A stretch of DNA of 64,000 nt, taken from NCBI GenBank assembly GCA_019635635.1, contig JAHBZB010000002.1, positions 891,204-955,203 of the forward strand, in the 5' to 3' direction. Below the pieces are notes generated by a model. The model had not been told where the DNA came from. It ran no database searches and worked only from the letters and a program-made list of their open reading frames with translations. This document shows, piece by piece, positions 1 through 9,339 of the stretch; the first letter of the stretch is position 1, and each line of letters begins with the position of its first letter. The position numbers were made by a program, and so were the translations under genes. The stretch comes from Xanthobacteraceae bacterium (GTDB lineage: Bacteria > Pseudomonadota > Alphaproteobacteria > Rhizobiales > Xanthobacteraceae).

Positions 1-594
1 ATCGTGATCATGCCTCTCTCTACCGGCTATATGCGCGTATTCGGCCGGCGCTTTCTCAATTCGATCACGGTGCTGGTCGCCGACTCCAACGAAATCAACG
101 ACACGCAGACTGCGATCGAGAAGCTGATTACCGAGCGCCACCGCGGCGTCACCGATTTCACGATCCGCAACACCGCGTCGATTCTCGAAACTGCGATCGC
201 AACGCAGGAAACGCTGACGCTCCTGCTCGCATCCGTCGCCGCGATTTCGCTGCTGGTCGGCGGCATCGGCGTCATGAACATCATGCTCGTCTCCGTCACC
301 GAGCGGACACGCGAGATCGGCGTGCGCATGGCGACCGGCGCGCGGATGAGCAACATCCTGTTGCAATTCAACACCGAGGCGCTCGTGGTCTGCGGCATCG
401 GCGGGCTTGTTGGCGTCGCGCTCGGCGTCACGGTCGCGCTGATCGTGCAGAGCTTCGGGGTCGCGATCCTGCTCTCGCCGCTGCCCGCGATTCTCGCCTT
501 CTCCTGCGCGTTCCTCACGGGGCTTCTGTTCGGCTATCTGCCTGCGCGAAAGGCCGCGCAGATGGACCCTGTGGTCGCGCTTTCCTACGAGTAG
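1..594 (+). CDS. MacB/FtsX-type ABC transporter permease, C-terminal part (5' truncated by window)
   Basis: The frame is open from the first base, so only the last ~197 residues are present. The visible part has the end of a periplasmic domain, a membrane helix around [20 protein letters not shown], the cytoplasmic motif [14 protein letters not shown], two more helices, and the tail [16 protein letters not shown]. This arrangement, and especially the [11 protein letters not shown] and P-A--A--DPV-AL signatures, is typical of MacB/LolC-like permeases. These couple an ATPase to export or lipoprotein trafficking without forming a classical channel. The substrate cannot be told, and the ATPase partner would lie upstream of the window. 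It ends 57 bp before glyQ, in the same direction. Confidence 0.85.
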   Translation: MVIMPLSTGYMRVFGRRFLNSITVLVADSNEINDTQTAIEKLITERHRGVTDFTIRNTASILETAIATQETLTLLLASVAAISLLVGGIGVMNIMLVSVTERTREIGVRMATGARMSNILLQFNTEALVVCGIGGLVGVALGVTVALIVQSFGVAILLSPLPAILAFSCAFLTGLLFGYLPARKAAQMDPVVALSYE

Positions 595-651
595 CTTGCC
601 TTCCGTGCGCCTCCTCCCTAGGGTCCCGCCGATTTCCGAGACCGGCGCAAC

Positions 652-1572
652 ATGTCCGACAAAAACGATCCGCTATCGCCTGCCCGCTCCTTTCAGGGCC
701 TGATCCTCGCGCTCCAGAATTTCTGGGCGAGACAGGGCTGCGTGATTTTGCAGCCCTACGACATGGAGATGGGTGCCGGTACCTTTCATCCGGCGACGAC
801 GTTGCGCGCGCTCGGGCCGAAGCCTTGGAACGTCGCTTACGTGCAGCCCTCGCGCCGCCCGAAAGACGGCCGCTATGGCGAGAACCCGAACCGGCTTCAG
901 CACTATTATCAGTATCAGGTGATCCTGAAGCCTTCGCCGCCGAACCTCCAGGAGCTTTACCTGCAATCGCTCGCCGCGATCGGGATCGACAACAAGATCC
1001 ACGACATCCGCTTCGCCGAGGACGACTGGGAAAGCCCGACGCTCGGCGCCTGGGGCCTCGGGTGGGAATGCTGGTGCGACGGCATGGAAGTTTCGCAGTT
1101 CACTTATTTCCAGCAGGTCGCGGGCTTCGAGTGCTCGCCGGTTTCGGGCGAACTCACCTACGGCCTCGAGCGCCTCGCGATGTACGTGCAGGGCGTCGAG
1201 AACGTCTATGACCTGAACTTCAACGGACTCGAAGGCGACAAGAGGGTCACCTACGGCGACGTGTTCCTGCAACCCGAGAAGGAATATTCGCGGCACAATT
1301 TCGAGTATGCCGACACGGTGATGCTGTTCGAGCAATTCAAGATGGCGGAGAACGCCTGCAAAAAATATCTCGCCGACGGCGACCGCGGCGAGGAACACCT
1401 GATGGCGCTGCCGGCCTACGACCAGTGCATCAAGGCGAGCCACGTGTTCAATCTGCTCGATGCGCGCGGCGTGATCTCGGTCACCGAGCGGCAGAGCTAC
1501 ATTTTGCGTGTGCGCGAGCTTGCAAAGGCCTGCGGTGCGGCGTGGCTGAAAACCGAAGGAGGCCGGGCATGA
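652..1572 (+). CDS. glyQ: Glycyl-tRNA synthetase alpha subunit
   Basis: This is the catalytic alpha subunit of the bacterial heterotetrameric (alpha2beta2) GlyRS, which activates glycine and charges tRNA-Gly in the cytoplasm. The 306 residues match the usual length. The class II core is visible: residues 35-52 ([18 protein letters not shown]) and the motif-2 region at 63-81 ([19 protein letters not shown]) are close to invariant in the family. The start ATG is followed by MSDKNDPL. The stop overlaps the next gene (ATGA), which suggests translational coupling to the cysteine hydrolase. The beta subunit lies 1.5 kb downstream, separated by two unrelated genes. Confidence 0.98.
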   Translation: MSDKNDPLSPARSFQGLILALQNFWARQGCVILQPYDMEMGAGTFHPATTLRALGPKPWNVAYVQPSRRPKDGRYGENPNRLQHYYQYQVILKPSPPNLQELYLQSLAAIGIDNKIHDIRFAEDDWESPTLGAWGLGWECWCDGMEVSQFTYFQQVAGFECSPVSGELTYGLERLAMYVQGVENVYDLNFNGLEGDKRVTYGDVFLQPEKEYSRHNFEYADTVMLFEQFKMAENACKKYLADGDRGEEHLMALPAYDQCIKASHVFNLLDARGVISVTERQSYILRVRELAKACGAAWLKTEGGRA

Positions 1573-2168
1573 GCACGCCGAAGACTTTGCTACAGATGGC
1601 CGGCGCCTCGCTCGAGCCGGGGAAATTCTCCGAAAGCGCGGTCGTCATCATCGACGCGCAGAACGAATATTTGAACGGTAAGCTGCCGCTGCCCGGCGTA
1701 GAGGCCGCGCTCGACAACATTGCGATTCTTTTGAAGGCTGCGCGCGCGGCGAATGCACCCATCATTCACGTACAGCACAAGGGCCGCGCGGGCGGACTGT
1801 TCGATCCCGGCGCGGACGCTTTCAAGCTCGCGCCGCAGGCCGCGAACGAACCCGGCGAAGCTATCGTCGAAAAGCCGCTGCCGAATTCGTTCGCGCAGAC
1901 CAATTTGCAGGACGTGCTCACGAAGACCGGCAGGAAATCGCTGATCGTCGCCGGCTTCATGACGCATATGTGCGTGTCCTCGACGGTGCGCGCGGCGCTC
2001 GACCTCGGCTACCGCACGACGGTCGTCGCGGATGCCGCGGGTACGCGCGACTTGCCGGATCCGACCGGCGGGCCTGCGCTTTCGGCGGCCGAATTGCACC
2101 GCGCAGCACTCGCGGGGCTCGCCGACCGTTTTGCCATCGTCGCAATGCTCGAAGCGTTGAAAGCCTAG
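1569..2168 (+). CDS. Isochorismatase-family cysteine hydrolase
   Basis: This is a 199-residue alpha/beta hydrolase of the isochorismatase/nicotinamidase superfamily. The presumptive catalytic triad is visible: D29 in [11 protein letters not shown]102 in EKPLPNSF, and C135 in [14 protein letters not shown]. The MTHMCVS--VRAA-D-GY block is the superfamily signature. The substrate is not evident; members hydrolyse amides or isochorismate in the cytosol. The start is the ATG that overlaps the glyQ stop by 4 nt (ATGA). An open frame reaches further upstream, but it runs through glyQ coding sequence. Placement between glyQ and the membrane protease suggests co-transcription with the GlyRS genes, but no functional link to glycine charging is shown. 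Confidence 0.9.
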   Translation: MSTPKTLLQMAGASLEPGKFSESAVVIIDAQNEYLNGKLPLPGVEAALDNIAILLKAARAANAPIIHVQHKGRAGGLFDPGADAFKLAPQAANEPGEAIVEKPLPNSFAQTNLQDVLTKTGRKSLIVAGFMTHMCVSSTVRAALDLGYRTTVVADAAGTRDLPDPTGGPALSAAELHRAALAGLADRFAIVAMLEALKA

Positions 2169-2177
2169 CGCCGCCTT

Positions 2178-3044
2178 ATGGGCATTCTGATCGCCGCCGT
2201 CATCACGACGATCGTTGCCATCGTCGTGATCGGCGCGCTGATCCGGCGGCTATCGGCGCGCGAAGACCGCAACGTTCTCGTCCTCGCATTCTTCTTTGCG
2301 CTGCCGTTACAGCCGCTCGCGTTCTATTTCATCCGGCTGCCGCTGCATGAACTGCTCACGAAATGGATCGGCGCGGGCGCGCTGCTCACCGCGATTTCCT
2401 TGTTCTATGCGCCGGTGACGGAAGAAGTCGCGAAGTGGCTCGCGCTTGGCGTGCCTTCGATCCGCAAGGCACTGAAACCGGGCAACGCAGTCGCGATCGC
2501 GCTCGCCGTAGGCCTCGGTTTCGGCAGCGGCGAGTTATGGTTCATCGCCGAGCGGCTCACGCATTCACCGCAACTGCTCGGCCTGCCATTTTACGCCTTC
2601 ACCGGCTTTCTCACCGAGCGGCTGATGGTCTGCTTTCTGCACGGCTCGTTCATTGCGCTCTTCTTCAAGCGCTACGCCGAAGGAAAGAGTGTGTGGGCGG
2701 CGGCGCTATTCGGAATCGCGCCGCACTTTGCGCTCAACTTCCCGATTTATCTTTCCAGCATCAATCTGCTTGGCTTCAGCGGTCAGGTTTGGGGCCCGCT
2801 GCTCGTGATCTACGTCTCGCTCTTCACGCTCGCGATGTTTGGCTTCGTTAACCGGCTTTCGAGCGGCAAAGCGCGCGAGGGCATCCTCGGGCAAGCGACC
2901 TGCCCGGAATGTCACCAGGTCTATCCGCGCTCATTCTTCGCGCTGAACCTGCTGACAAGGCGCTACGAGCGCTGCCCGCATTGCCGGCACTGGCATCTCG
3001 TGCCGGTGCGCCAGCCCTCGCGTGACAAGGGCGGGAAGGCTTGA
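2178..3044 (+). CDS. PrsW/YhfC-like intramembrane protease with C-terminal zinc ribbon
   Basis: The protein has 288 residues and about seven hydrophobic helices up to residue ~225. Putative active-site features of the PrsW/CPBP-like (ABI) clan are visible: E82-E83-x-x-K86 in PVTEEVAKW, E119 in GFGSGELWF, H155 in FLHGSF, and H183 in PHFALN. After the last helix comes a cytoplasmic zinc-ribbon-like knuckle pair, C242-x2-C245 and C266-x2-C269 (TCPECHQ...RCPHCRH). In the wider family such proteins cleave membrane anchors or prenyl-proteins; the substrate here is unknown. The gene begins 9 bp after the cysteine hydrolase and precedes glyS by 30 bp, so it looks like part of the glyQ-glyS operon. 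Family assignment is from motifs read by eye. Confidence 0.7.
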   Translation: MGILIAAVITTIVAIVVIGALIRRLSAREDRNVLVLAFFFALPLQPLAFYFIRLPLHELLTKWIGAGALLTAISLFYAPVTEEVAKWLALGVPSIRKALKPGNAVAIALAVGLGFGSGELWFIAERLTHSPQLLGLPFYAFTGFLTERLMVCFLHGSFIALFFKRYAEGKSVWAAALFGIAPHFALNFPIYLSSINLLGFSGQVWGPLLVIYVSLFTLAMFGFVNRLSSGKAREGILGQATCPECHQVYPRSFFALNLLTRRYERCPHCRHWHLVPVRQPSRDKGGKA

Positions 3045-3074
3045 TAGGCACTCGGCGCGAAGCAGAGCCCGAAC

Positions 3075-5183
3075 ATGCCCGACCTTCTCCTCGAACTTTT
3101 TTCCGAAGAAATTCCAGCGCGCATGCAGCGGCAGGCGGCGGAGAACCTTAAAAAGCTCGTCACCGACGCGCTGGTGAACGGCGGCCTTGTCTATGAGGGC
3201 GCGAAGGCTTTCGTGACGCCGCGGCGGCTCGCGCTATCAATTCACGGCCTGCCCGCGAAGCAGCCCGACCTGAAAGAAGAAAAGAAAGGCCCGCGCGTCG
3301 GCGCTCCCGACGGCGCGCTCCAAGGCTTCCTGAAAGCCGCAGGCCTCAAGTCGATCGCGGACGCGAAAATCCAGAACGACAAGAAGGGCGACTTCTATAT
3401 CGCGATCACCGAGAAGAAGGGCCGCGCGACGCAGGACGTGATCGCGGAACTGATCCCCTCGGTGGTGCGCTCCTTCCCGTGGCCGAAGTCGATGCGCTGG
3501 GGTTCGGGCGCGCTGACCTGGGTGCGCCCCTTACATTCGATCATCTGCACTTTCGGACCGGAAACCGAAGAGCCGGAAGTCGTGCGCTTCGACATCGACG
3601 GCATCCAATCCGGCAACGTGACGCGCGGACATCGCGTGATGTCCTCGGGTGAGATCACGGTGAGGCGGCTCGACGACTACGCGAAAAAGCTCGAGGCCGC
3701 CCGCGTCGTGCTGGATGCCGACCGGCGCAAGGAAATCATCCTTGCCGATGCAAAGAACATTGCGCTCGCGCATGGGCTCGAACTGGTCGAGGACGAAGCA
3801 CTGCTCGAGGAAGTCGCTGGCCTTGTCGAATGGCCGGTGGTGCTGCTCGGCGAATTCGAAGCGGCATTTCTCGACATTCCGCCGGAAGTGATCCGCGCCA
3901 CCATCCGCATCAACCAGAAATGCTTCGTGCTGCGCGACCCGAAGACCGGCGGGCTCGCGAACCGCTTCATTCTCGTTGCCAACCTGGAAGCCACCGATAA
4001 TGGCGAAGCGATCAAGGCGGGCAACGCGCGCGTGATCCGCGCGCGGCTTTCGGACGCGAAATTCTTCTGGGACACCGACCGCAAGACCAAGCTCGAAGGG
4101 CGGCTGCCTAAATTCGGGCAGATCACGTTCCACGAGAAGCTCGGCACGCAGGCCGCGCGCATCGGACGTATCGCGAAGCTCGCGAAAGAACTGGCGCCCG
4201 TTGCTAAGGCGGACGCGGCTAAAGCAGAGAAAGCTGCGACGCTCGCCAAGGCCGACCTGCTCACCGAAGTCGTCGGCGAATTTCCGGAAGTGCAAGGTCT
4301 GATGGGCAAGTATTATGCGCTGGCCGAAGGCATCGACAAGGAAATCGCCGCGGCCTGCGAAGATCACTACAAGCCGCAAGGCCCGAACGACCGCGTGCCG
4401 AATGCACCGGTCTCGATCGCGGTCGCGCTCGCCGACAAGCTCGACACGCTCGCGGGCTTCTGGGCGATCAACGAAAAGCCGACCGGCTCGAAAGATCCTT
4501 ACGCGCTGCGCCGCGCCGCGCTCGGCGTGATCCGCATCGTTCTCGACAACAAGCTGAGGTTGCCGCTGCTTGACGGAGCATTCCGCAAGGCGCTCGCGGC
4601 TTTGCCGAAAATGATCGAACCCAAGAACGTCAAGGATGCCCCCAGCATCTCGCCCGAAGAAGACCTGCTCGGCTTCTTCGGCGACCGTCTCAAGGTTTAT
4701 CTGCGCGACGCGGGCGCGCGGCACGACCTGGTCGATGCCGTGTTCGCGCTCGGCGGACAGGACGATCTCGTGCTGATCGTCCGCCGCGTGGAAGCGCTCG
4801 GCAAATTCCTCGACACCGAAGACGGCAAGAACCTGCTCGCGGGTTACAAGCGCGCGGCGAACATCCTTTCGATAGAAGAGAAGAAAGACAACAAGAAGTA
4901 TTCTGGCGAGCCGGATGCCGCGAAACTCTCGGCGCCAGAAGAAAAAGCACTGGCATCCGCGATCAAGACCGCGGAAAACGAAGTCGAAGCCGCACTGAAG
5001 AGCGAAGACTTCGAGGCCGCGATGCGCGCCACGGCGAAACTGCGCGCGCCGGTCGATGCTTTCTTCGACAAGGTGATCGTGAACGCCGACGACAAGGCGG
5101 CGCGCGAGAACCGCCTGAAGTTGCTCAATCGCATCCGCGAGGCGACGCGCCACGTCGCGGACTTCTCCCGTATCGAGGGCTGA
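3075..5183 (+). CDS. glyS: Glycyl-tRNA synthetase beta subunit
   Basis: This is the 702-residue beta subunit of heterotetrameric GlyRS, which binds tRNA and supports catalysis by GlyQ. The N-terminus [17 protein letters not shown] is a family hallmark, as are SMRWG (around residue 140) and GHR (around 190). The central part is the HD-like region and the C-terminal ~100 residues form the DALR-type anticodon-binding domain ([17 protein letters not shown]). The length is normal. A methyltransferase gene starts 1 bp after the stop, so the operon appears to continue. Confidence 0.98.
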   Translation: MPDLLLELFSEEIPARMQRQAAENLKKLVTDALVNGGLVYEGAKAFVTPRRLALSIHGLPAKQPDLKEEKKGPRVGAPDGALQGFLKAAGLKSIADAKIQNDKKGDFYIAITEKKGRATQDVIAELIPSVVRSFPWPKSMRWGSGALTWVRPLHSIICTFGPETEEPEVVRFDIDGIQSGNVTRGHRVMSSGEITVRRLDDYAKKLEAARVVLDADRRKEIILADAKNIALAHGLELVEDEALLEEVAGLVEWPVVLLGEFEAAFLDIPPEVIRATIRINQKCFVLRDPKTGGLANRFILVANLEATDNGEAIKAGNARVIRARLSDAKFFWDTDRKTKLEGRLPKFGQITFHEKLGTQAARIGRIAKLAKELAPVAKADAAKAEKAATLAKADLLTEVVGEFPEVQGLMGKYYALAEGIDKEIAAACEDHYKPQGPNDRVPNAPVSIAVALADKLDTLAGFWAINEKPTGSKDPYALRRAALGVIRIVLDNKLRLPLLDGAFRKALAALPKMIEPKNVKDAPSISPEEDLLGFFGDRLKVYLRDAGARHDLVDAVFALGGQDDLVLIVRRVEALGKFLDTEDGKNLLAGYKRAANILSIEEKKDNKKYSGEPDAAKLSAPEEKALASAIKTAENEVEAALKSEDFEAAMRATAKLRAPVDAFFDKVIVNADDKAARENRLKLLNRIREATRHVADFSRIEG

Positions 5184-5184
5184 T

Positions 5185-5769
5185 ATGCCCGACCGCGAAA
5201 CGCTCGCCGCCTACGACAAAGCGCCGGTCGATTTCGCGGAAGGCTGGCTCTCGCAGCCGACGCCGGCCGATCTTCAGGAAATCGTCCGGAAATATTTCCG
5301 GCCCGGACCGACCGCCGACATCGGCTCGGGCAGCGGGCGGGATGCCGCGTGGCTTGCCGGGAACGGATTTGAAGTGACCGGCTACGACGCATCGCAAGGC
5401 CTGCTTGCCGAAGCGCGGCGGCGCTATCCGAAACTGACCTTCGACTACGCCGCCCTGCCCGCACTCGAAGGGATTGCGGACGAGAGTTTCGACAACGTGC
5501 TTTGCGAAACCGTCATCATGCACCTGCCGCGCGAAGAAATCGTGCCGTCGGTGCGGCGGTTGCTCGCGATCCTGAAGCCCGGCGGAATTCTTTATCTAAG
5601 CTGGCGCGTACACGAGAAAGACCGGCGCGACGAACATGGCCGCCGTTATGCGGCATTCGAGCCGGACCTGATCCGCGATGCGGTGGCTCCGCATGCGATC
5701 CTGCTCGACGAAGAATTGACCAGCGATTCCTCCGGCAACGCGATCCACAGGCTTGTCGTCCGGAACTAA
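5185..5769 (+). CDS. Class I SAM-dependent methyltransferase
   Basis: The protein is 194 residues with a Rossmann-type methyltransferase core: motif I at residues 45-53 (DIGSGSGRD), the acidic loop GYDAS, then FDNVLCETVIMHLPREE and LKPGGILYLSWR as motifs IV-V. This resembles small UbiE/Methyltransf_11/25-type enzymes. The substrate is not deducible. The start ATG lies 1 bp past the glyS stop, which indicates coupling. Nothing in the context ties it to tRNA charging beyond shared transcription. Confidence 0.88.
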   Translation: MPDRETLAAYDKAPVDFAEGWLSQPTPADLQEIVRKYFRPGPTADIGSGSGRDAAWLAGNGFEVTGYDASQGLLAEARRRYPKLTFDYAALPALEGIADESFDNVLCETVIMHLPREEIVPSVRRLLAILKPGGILYLSWRVHEKDRRDEHGRRYAAFEPDLIRDAVAPHAILLDEELTSDSSGNAIHRLVVRN

Positions 5770-5840
5770 TTGAAACTTCCCGAGGCTTCCCGCGTTATGC
5801 GCTCGCGCCCGATTCGGAGCGCGATTTCCCGGAGGCCTTC

Positions 5841-5978
5841 ATGACCATCAGTCTCGTCCAGTTACAGCCGATCATCGCGCTCATCGCGGGCATTCTCATT
5901 CTGATCATGCCGCGGCTCCTGAACTTCATCGTTGCAATCTATCTCATCATCGTCGGCATCACCGGATTGATCCGGTAA
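5841..5978 (+). CDS. DUF3096 small membrane protein (45 aa)
   Basis: This short gene encodes a 45-residue, almost entirely hydrophobic protein that begins MTISLVQLQPIIALIAGILI and ends IIVGITGLIR, with two membrane helices joined by PRLLN. The pattern matches DUF3096, a family of tiny inner-membrane proteins of unknown role common in Proteobacteria. A GGAGG lies 5 bp ahead of the ATG. A strong hairpin with a T-run follows directly. Confidence 0.85.
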   Translation: MTISLVQLQPIIALIAGILILIMPRLLNFIVAIYLIIVGITGLIR

Positions 5979-5982
5979 AAAG

Positions 5983-6010
5983 AAAACGGGCGGCCTTGGC
6001 CGCCCGTTTT
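5983..6010. terminator. Bidirectional intrinsic terminator
   Basis: A perfect 13-bp inverted repeat (aaaacgggcggcc / ggccgcccgtttt) with a 2-nt tt loop sits between the convergent DUF3096 gene and the minus-strand small membrane gene. The A-flank and T-flank let it work in both directions. Confidence 0.9.
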
Positions 6011-6031
6011 GCTCGTTCGTGCGAGACTTCG

Positions 6032-6214
6032 TCAGAGACCTTTCGTCGTCACGCCGAGCGCCAGCAGGGCATAGCCGATCACGGCGAGCCAGAACTGATA
6101 CTGCGTGAGATAGGCGACCGGCTTGAAGTGGCCGACCAGCGCCAGCACGACGAGGATCAGTGACAGGACGAAGGTAACGACTTTCGGCGCGCTTATATTC
6201 ATGGTTGCCCCCAT
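6032..6214 (-). CDS. Small two-helix membrane protein (60 aa), unknown function
   Basis: The predicted 60-residue product begins MGATMNISAPKVVTF and has two hydrophobic helices (FVLSLILVVLALVGHF and FWLAVIGYALLALGV). I chose the ATG at 6214 because a GGAG sits 8 bp ahead; the ATG at 6202 has a poorer site. A short inverted repeat (gctccgg / ccggagc, 6222-6237) covers this ribosome-binding site and could modulate access to it. No function is recognised. Confidence 0.7.
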   Translation of the reverse strand: MGATMNISAPKVVTFVLSLILVVLALVGHFKPVAYLTQYQFWLAVIGYALLALGVTTKGL

Positions 6215-6369
6215 AAAAAGAGCTCCGGTGCCGGAGCCATTTGCAAATCTTGGCGCGATTCCGGTGGCAGCGCCATGACGCCGCTGTGCATTGCGGCGTC
6301 TGCTGTTGCGGCGCATCGTCCTAGGCGTTAAGCCTTCCGCACCCTCAAAACAGCCTCCGGAATTTCCGC

Positions 6370-9048
6370 ATGACGAAATGGGTTTACAGCTTTGGCGATG
6401 GCAAAGCCGAGGGCAAAAGCGGAATGAAGGAGTTACTCGGCGGTAAAGGTGCCAACCTCGCCGAGATGTCGAACCTTGGGCTTCCGGTGCCGCCGGGCTT
6501 CACCATCACCACCGAAGCCTGCGTGCATTATTACTCGAATAAAAACATCTATCCCGCCGGGCTGAAGGCCGAAGTCGAAGCTGCACTCGCCGGCGTCGAA
6601 AAAATCACGGGCCGCAAATTTGGCAGCGACACCGATCCACTGCTCGTTTCGGTGCGCTCGGGCGCGCGCGCCTCGATGCCCGGCATGATGGATACGGTGC
6701 TGAATCTCGGTCTCAATGACCAGACCGCCGAAGCGCTCGCGAAATCCGCGAACGACAAGCGCTTCGCCTATGACTCCTATCGCCGCTTCATTCAGATGTA
6801 TTCCAACGTCGTGCTCGGCGTCGATCACCACAACTTCGAAGATATTCTCGAGGACTACAAGGACCAGAAGGGCTTTGTGCTCGACACCGACCTGGCTGCC
6901 GACGACTGGATCGAGATCGTGAAGCGCTACAAGACCCGCGTGCAGGAAGAACACCGCAAGCCGTTTCCGCAGGACCCCCACGAACAGCTTTGGGGCGCGA
7001 TCAGCGCGGTGTTCGGTTCGTGGATGAATGCGCGCGCGGTCACTTATCGCCGCCTGCACGGCATTCCCGAATCCTGGGGCACGGCGGTCAACGTACAGGC
7101 CATGGTGTTCGGCAACATGGGTGAGGACTCGGCCACCGGGGTCGCGTTTACGCGCAATCCCTCGACCGGCAAGAAAGAGTTCTACGGCGAGTTTCTCGTG
7201 AACGCACAGGGCGAAGACGTGGTCGCCGGCATCCGCACGCCGCAGAATCTGACAAAGATCGCGCGCGAGGAGGCCGGCTCCGACAAGCCTTCGCTCGAAG
7301 AAGTGATGCCGCAGACTTTTGCGCAGCTCAAAGACATCTTCGCGAAGCTCGAGAAGCACTATGCGGACATGCAGGACATCGAATTCACGGTCGAGAAATC
7401 GAAGCTGTGGATGTTGCAGACGCGCTCGGGCAAGCGCACCGCGAAGGCGTCGCTTCGTATCGCCGTCGAAATGGCGAACGAAGGCGTGATTACCGAGGAA
7501 CAGGCGATCAACCGCATCGAAGCCGGTGCACTCGACCAGCTTCTACATCCGACCATCGATCCGAAGGCCGAGCGCAAGGTGATTGCGACCGGCCTCCCCG
7601 CCTCGCCGGGTGCTGCCTCAGGCGAAATCGTGTTTTCCGCCGACGAAGCGGAATCCGCGAAAGGCTCGGGCCGCAAGGTGATCCTCGTGCGCGTCGAAAC
7701 CTCGCCAGAAGACATTCACGGCATGCATGCGGCGGAAGGCATTCTGACCACGCGCGGCGGCATGACTTCGCATGCGGCCGTGGTCGCGCGCGGCATGGGC
7801 AAACCCTGCGTCTCCGGCGCGGGTTCGATCCGTATCGATTACGGCGCGAAGACCATGACGGTAGGCCCGGTTACGCTGAAGGCAGGCGACATCATCACCA
7901 TCGACGGCGCACAGGGCCAAGTCCTGCAAGGCCGCGTGCCGATGATCGAGCCGGAGCTGACCGGCGAATTCGCGACGCTGATGGAATGGGCCGACAAGGT
8001 GCGCAAGCTCGGCGTGCGCGCGAACGCTGACACGCCTGCCGACGCGAAAGCCGCGCGCAACTTCGGCGCGGAAGGCATTGGGCTTTGCCGCACCGAGCAC
8101 ATGTTCTTCGACGACGACCGCATTCTCGCAGTGCGCGAGATGATCCTGGCCGACGACGTGAAGAGCCGCCGCAAGGCCCTCGACAAGCTCCTGCCCGCGC
8201 AACGCTCCGATTTCATCGCGCTGTTCGAGACCATGAAGGGCCTTCCCGTCACCATCCGGCTGCTCGATCCGCCGCTGCACGAATTCCTGCCACATACCGA
8301 GAAAGACATGGCGGAAGTCGCCGCTTCGCTCGGCACCGACGTGAAGAAACTCGCCGCGCGCAAGGCTGAGCTTTCCGAATTCAATCCGATGCTGGGTTTT
8401 CGTGGCTGCCGGCTTGCGATCGCATTCCCGGAAATTGCGGAGATGCAGGCGCGCGCGATTTTCGAGGCGGCGGTACACGCCGGAAAAACTACCGGCGCGC
8501 CAGTGGTGCCGGAAGTCATGGTGCCGCTGATCACGACCAAGGCCGAATTCGATATCGTGAAGGCGCATATCGACGCGATGGCCGAAGCCGTGCAGGCGGA
8601 AACCAAAACCAAGATCGAATATCAGGTCGGCACCATGATCGAGCTGCCCCGCGCCTGCCTGCGCGCGGAGGAAATCGCGGAGACCGCCGAGTTCTTCTCC
8701 TTCGGCACCAACGACCTCACACAGACCACGTTCGGCATTTCGCGCGACGACGCTGCGATCTTCCTCAACACCTATCTCACCAAGGGCATCATTCCGATCG
8801 ATCCCTTCGTCTCGATCGACCGCGGCGGTGTCGGCGAACTCGTGAAGATCGGCGTCGAGCGCGGGCGGAAATCGCGGCCCGACATCAAGCTCGGTATCTG
8901 CGGCGAACATGGCGGCGATCCCGCCTCGGTTGCCTTCTGCCACGAAACCGGACTGAACTACGTTTCCTGCTCGCCGTTCCGCGTGCCGATCGCGCGGTTA
9001 GCGGCGGCACAGGCCGCGCTCGGCAAGGAACTGGTCAGCGAAGCATGA
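6370..9048 (+). CDS. ppdK: Pyruvate, phosphate dikinase
   Basis: This 892-residue enzyme reversibly converts pyruvate, ATP and phosphate to PEP, AMP and pyrophosphate, a route between glycolysis and gluconeogenesis in rhizobia. The domain order is normal. The N-terminal ATP-grasp domain starts WVYSFGDGKAEG with LLGGKGANLAEM. The swivelling phosphohistidine domain carries TRGGMTSHAAVVARGMGKPC with catalytic H468. The C-terminal TIM barrel carries GLCRTEHMFF, SFGTNDLTQTTFGISRDD and LGICGEHGGDP, with the catalytic cysteine at C844. The start codon is ATG at 6370. The gene's TGA overlaps the next gene's ATG. Confidence 0.98.
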   Translation: MTKWVYSFGDGKAEGKSGMKELLGGKGANLAEMSNLGLPVPPGFTITTEACVHYYSNKNIYPAGLKAEVEAALAGVEKITGRKFGSDTDPLLVSVRSGARASMPGMMDTVLNLGLNDQTAEALAKSANDKRFAYDSYRRFIQMYSNVVLGVDHHNFEDILEDYKDQKGFVLDTDLAADDWIEIVKRYKTRVQEEHRKPFPQDPHEQLWGAISAVFGSWMNARAVTYRRLHGIPESWGTAVNVQAMVFGNMGEDSATGVAFTRNPSTGKKEFYGEFLVNAQGEDVVAGIRTPQNLTKIAREEAGSDKPSLEEVMPQTFAQLKDIFAKLEKHYADMQDIEFTVEKSKLWMLQTRSGKRTAKASLRIAVEMANEGVITEEQAINRIEAGALDQLLHPTIDPKAERKVIATGLPASPGAASGEIVFSADEAESAKGSGRKVILVRVETSPEDIHGMHAAEGILTTRGGMTSHAAVVARGMGKPCVSGAGSIRIDYGAKTMTVGPVTLKAGDIITIDGAQGQVLQGRVPMIEPELTGEFATLMEWADKVRKLGVRANADTPADAKAARNFGAEGIGLCRTEHMFFDDDRILAVREMILADDVKSRRKALDKLLPAQRSDFIALFETMKGLPVTIRLLDPPLHEFLPHTEKDMAEVAASLGTDVKKLAARKAELSEFNPMLGFRGCRLAIAFPEIAEMQARAIFEAAVHAGKTTGAPVVPEVMVPLITTKAEFDIVKAHIDAMAEAVQAETKTKIEYQVGTMIELPRACLRAEEIAETAEFFSFGTNDLTQTTFGISRDDAAIFLNTYLTKGIIPIDPFVSIDRGGVGELVKIGVERGRKSRPDIKLGICGEHGGDPASVAFCHETGLNYVSCSPFRVPIARLAAAQAALGKELVSEA

Positions 9049-9320
9049 CGAAGAATCCGCATTCTCTGTTTCTCGCGATCATGCTCGCGGTGGGCCTGAT
9101 CGTGGCGCTCGCGCTGTGGGCGCAGCCTTCGCTGAACGCCTTCGACTTCATGCCCTTCATCACGATCTTCGTGGCGATGGGCCTGGCCGAACTCGCGCTG
9201 ATGTTCGGCGGCAAGCTCATCGGACCGATGCCGCTGAACATGCGCCTGATCGGTCTTGCCTTTGGCGTCGGCGTCTATCTCGTCGTCTCGCAGCTTCTCA
9301 AATTCGTGCCGGCGCCGTGA
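9045..9320 (+). CDS. Small membrane protein coupled to ppdK (91 aa), unknown function
   Basis: The 91-residue product has three hydrophobic segments (FLAIMLAVGLIVALALWA, FMPFITIFVAMGLAELALMF, LIGLAFGVGVYLVVSQLL). Its start overlaps the ppdK stop (ATGA), so it is probably translated together with ppdK. I do not recognise the family. Confidence 0.75.
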   Translation: MTKNPHSLFLAIMLAVGLIVALALWAQPSLNAFDFMPFITIFVAMGLAELALMFGGKLIGPMPLNMRLIGLAFGVGVYLVVSQLLKFVPAP

Positions 9321-9339
9321 TGCGGATGCGCGGGGTTCG

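Noticed and set aside
3531-5153. 540-codon minus-strand open frame over glyS
   Set aside because: Shadow of glyS, Arg-rich and without family features.
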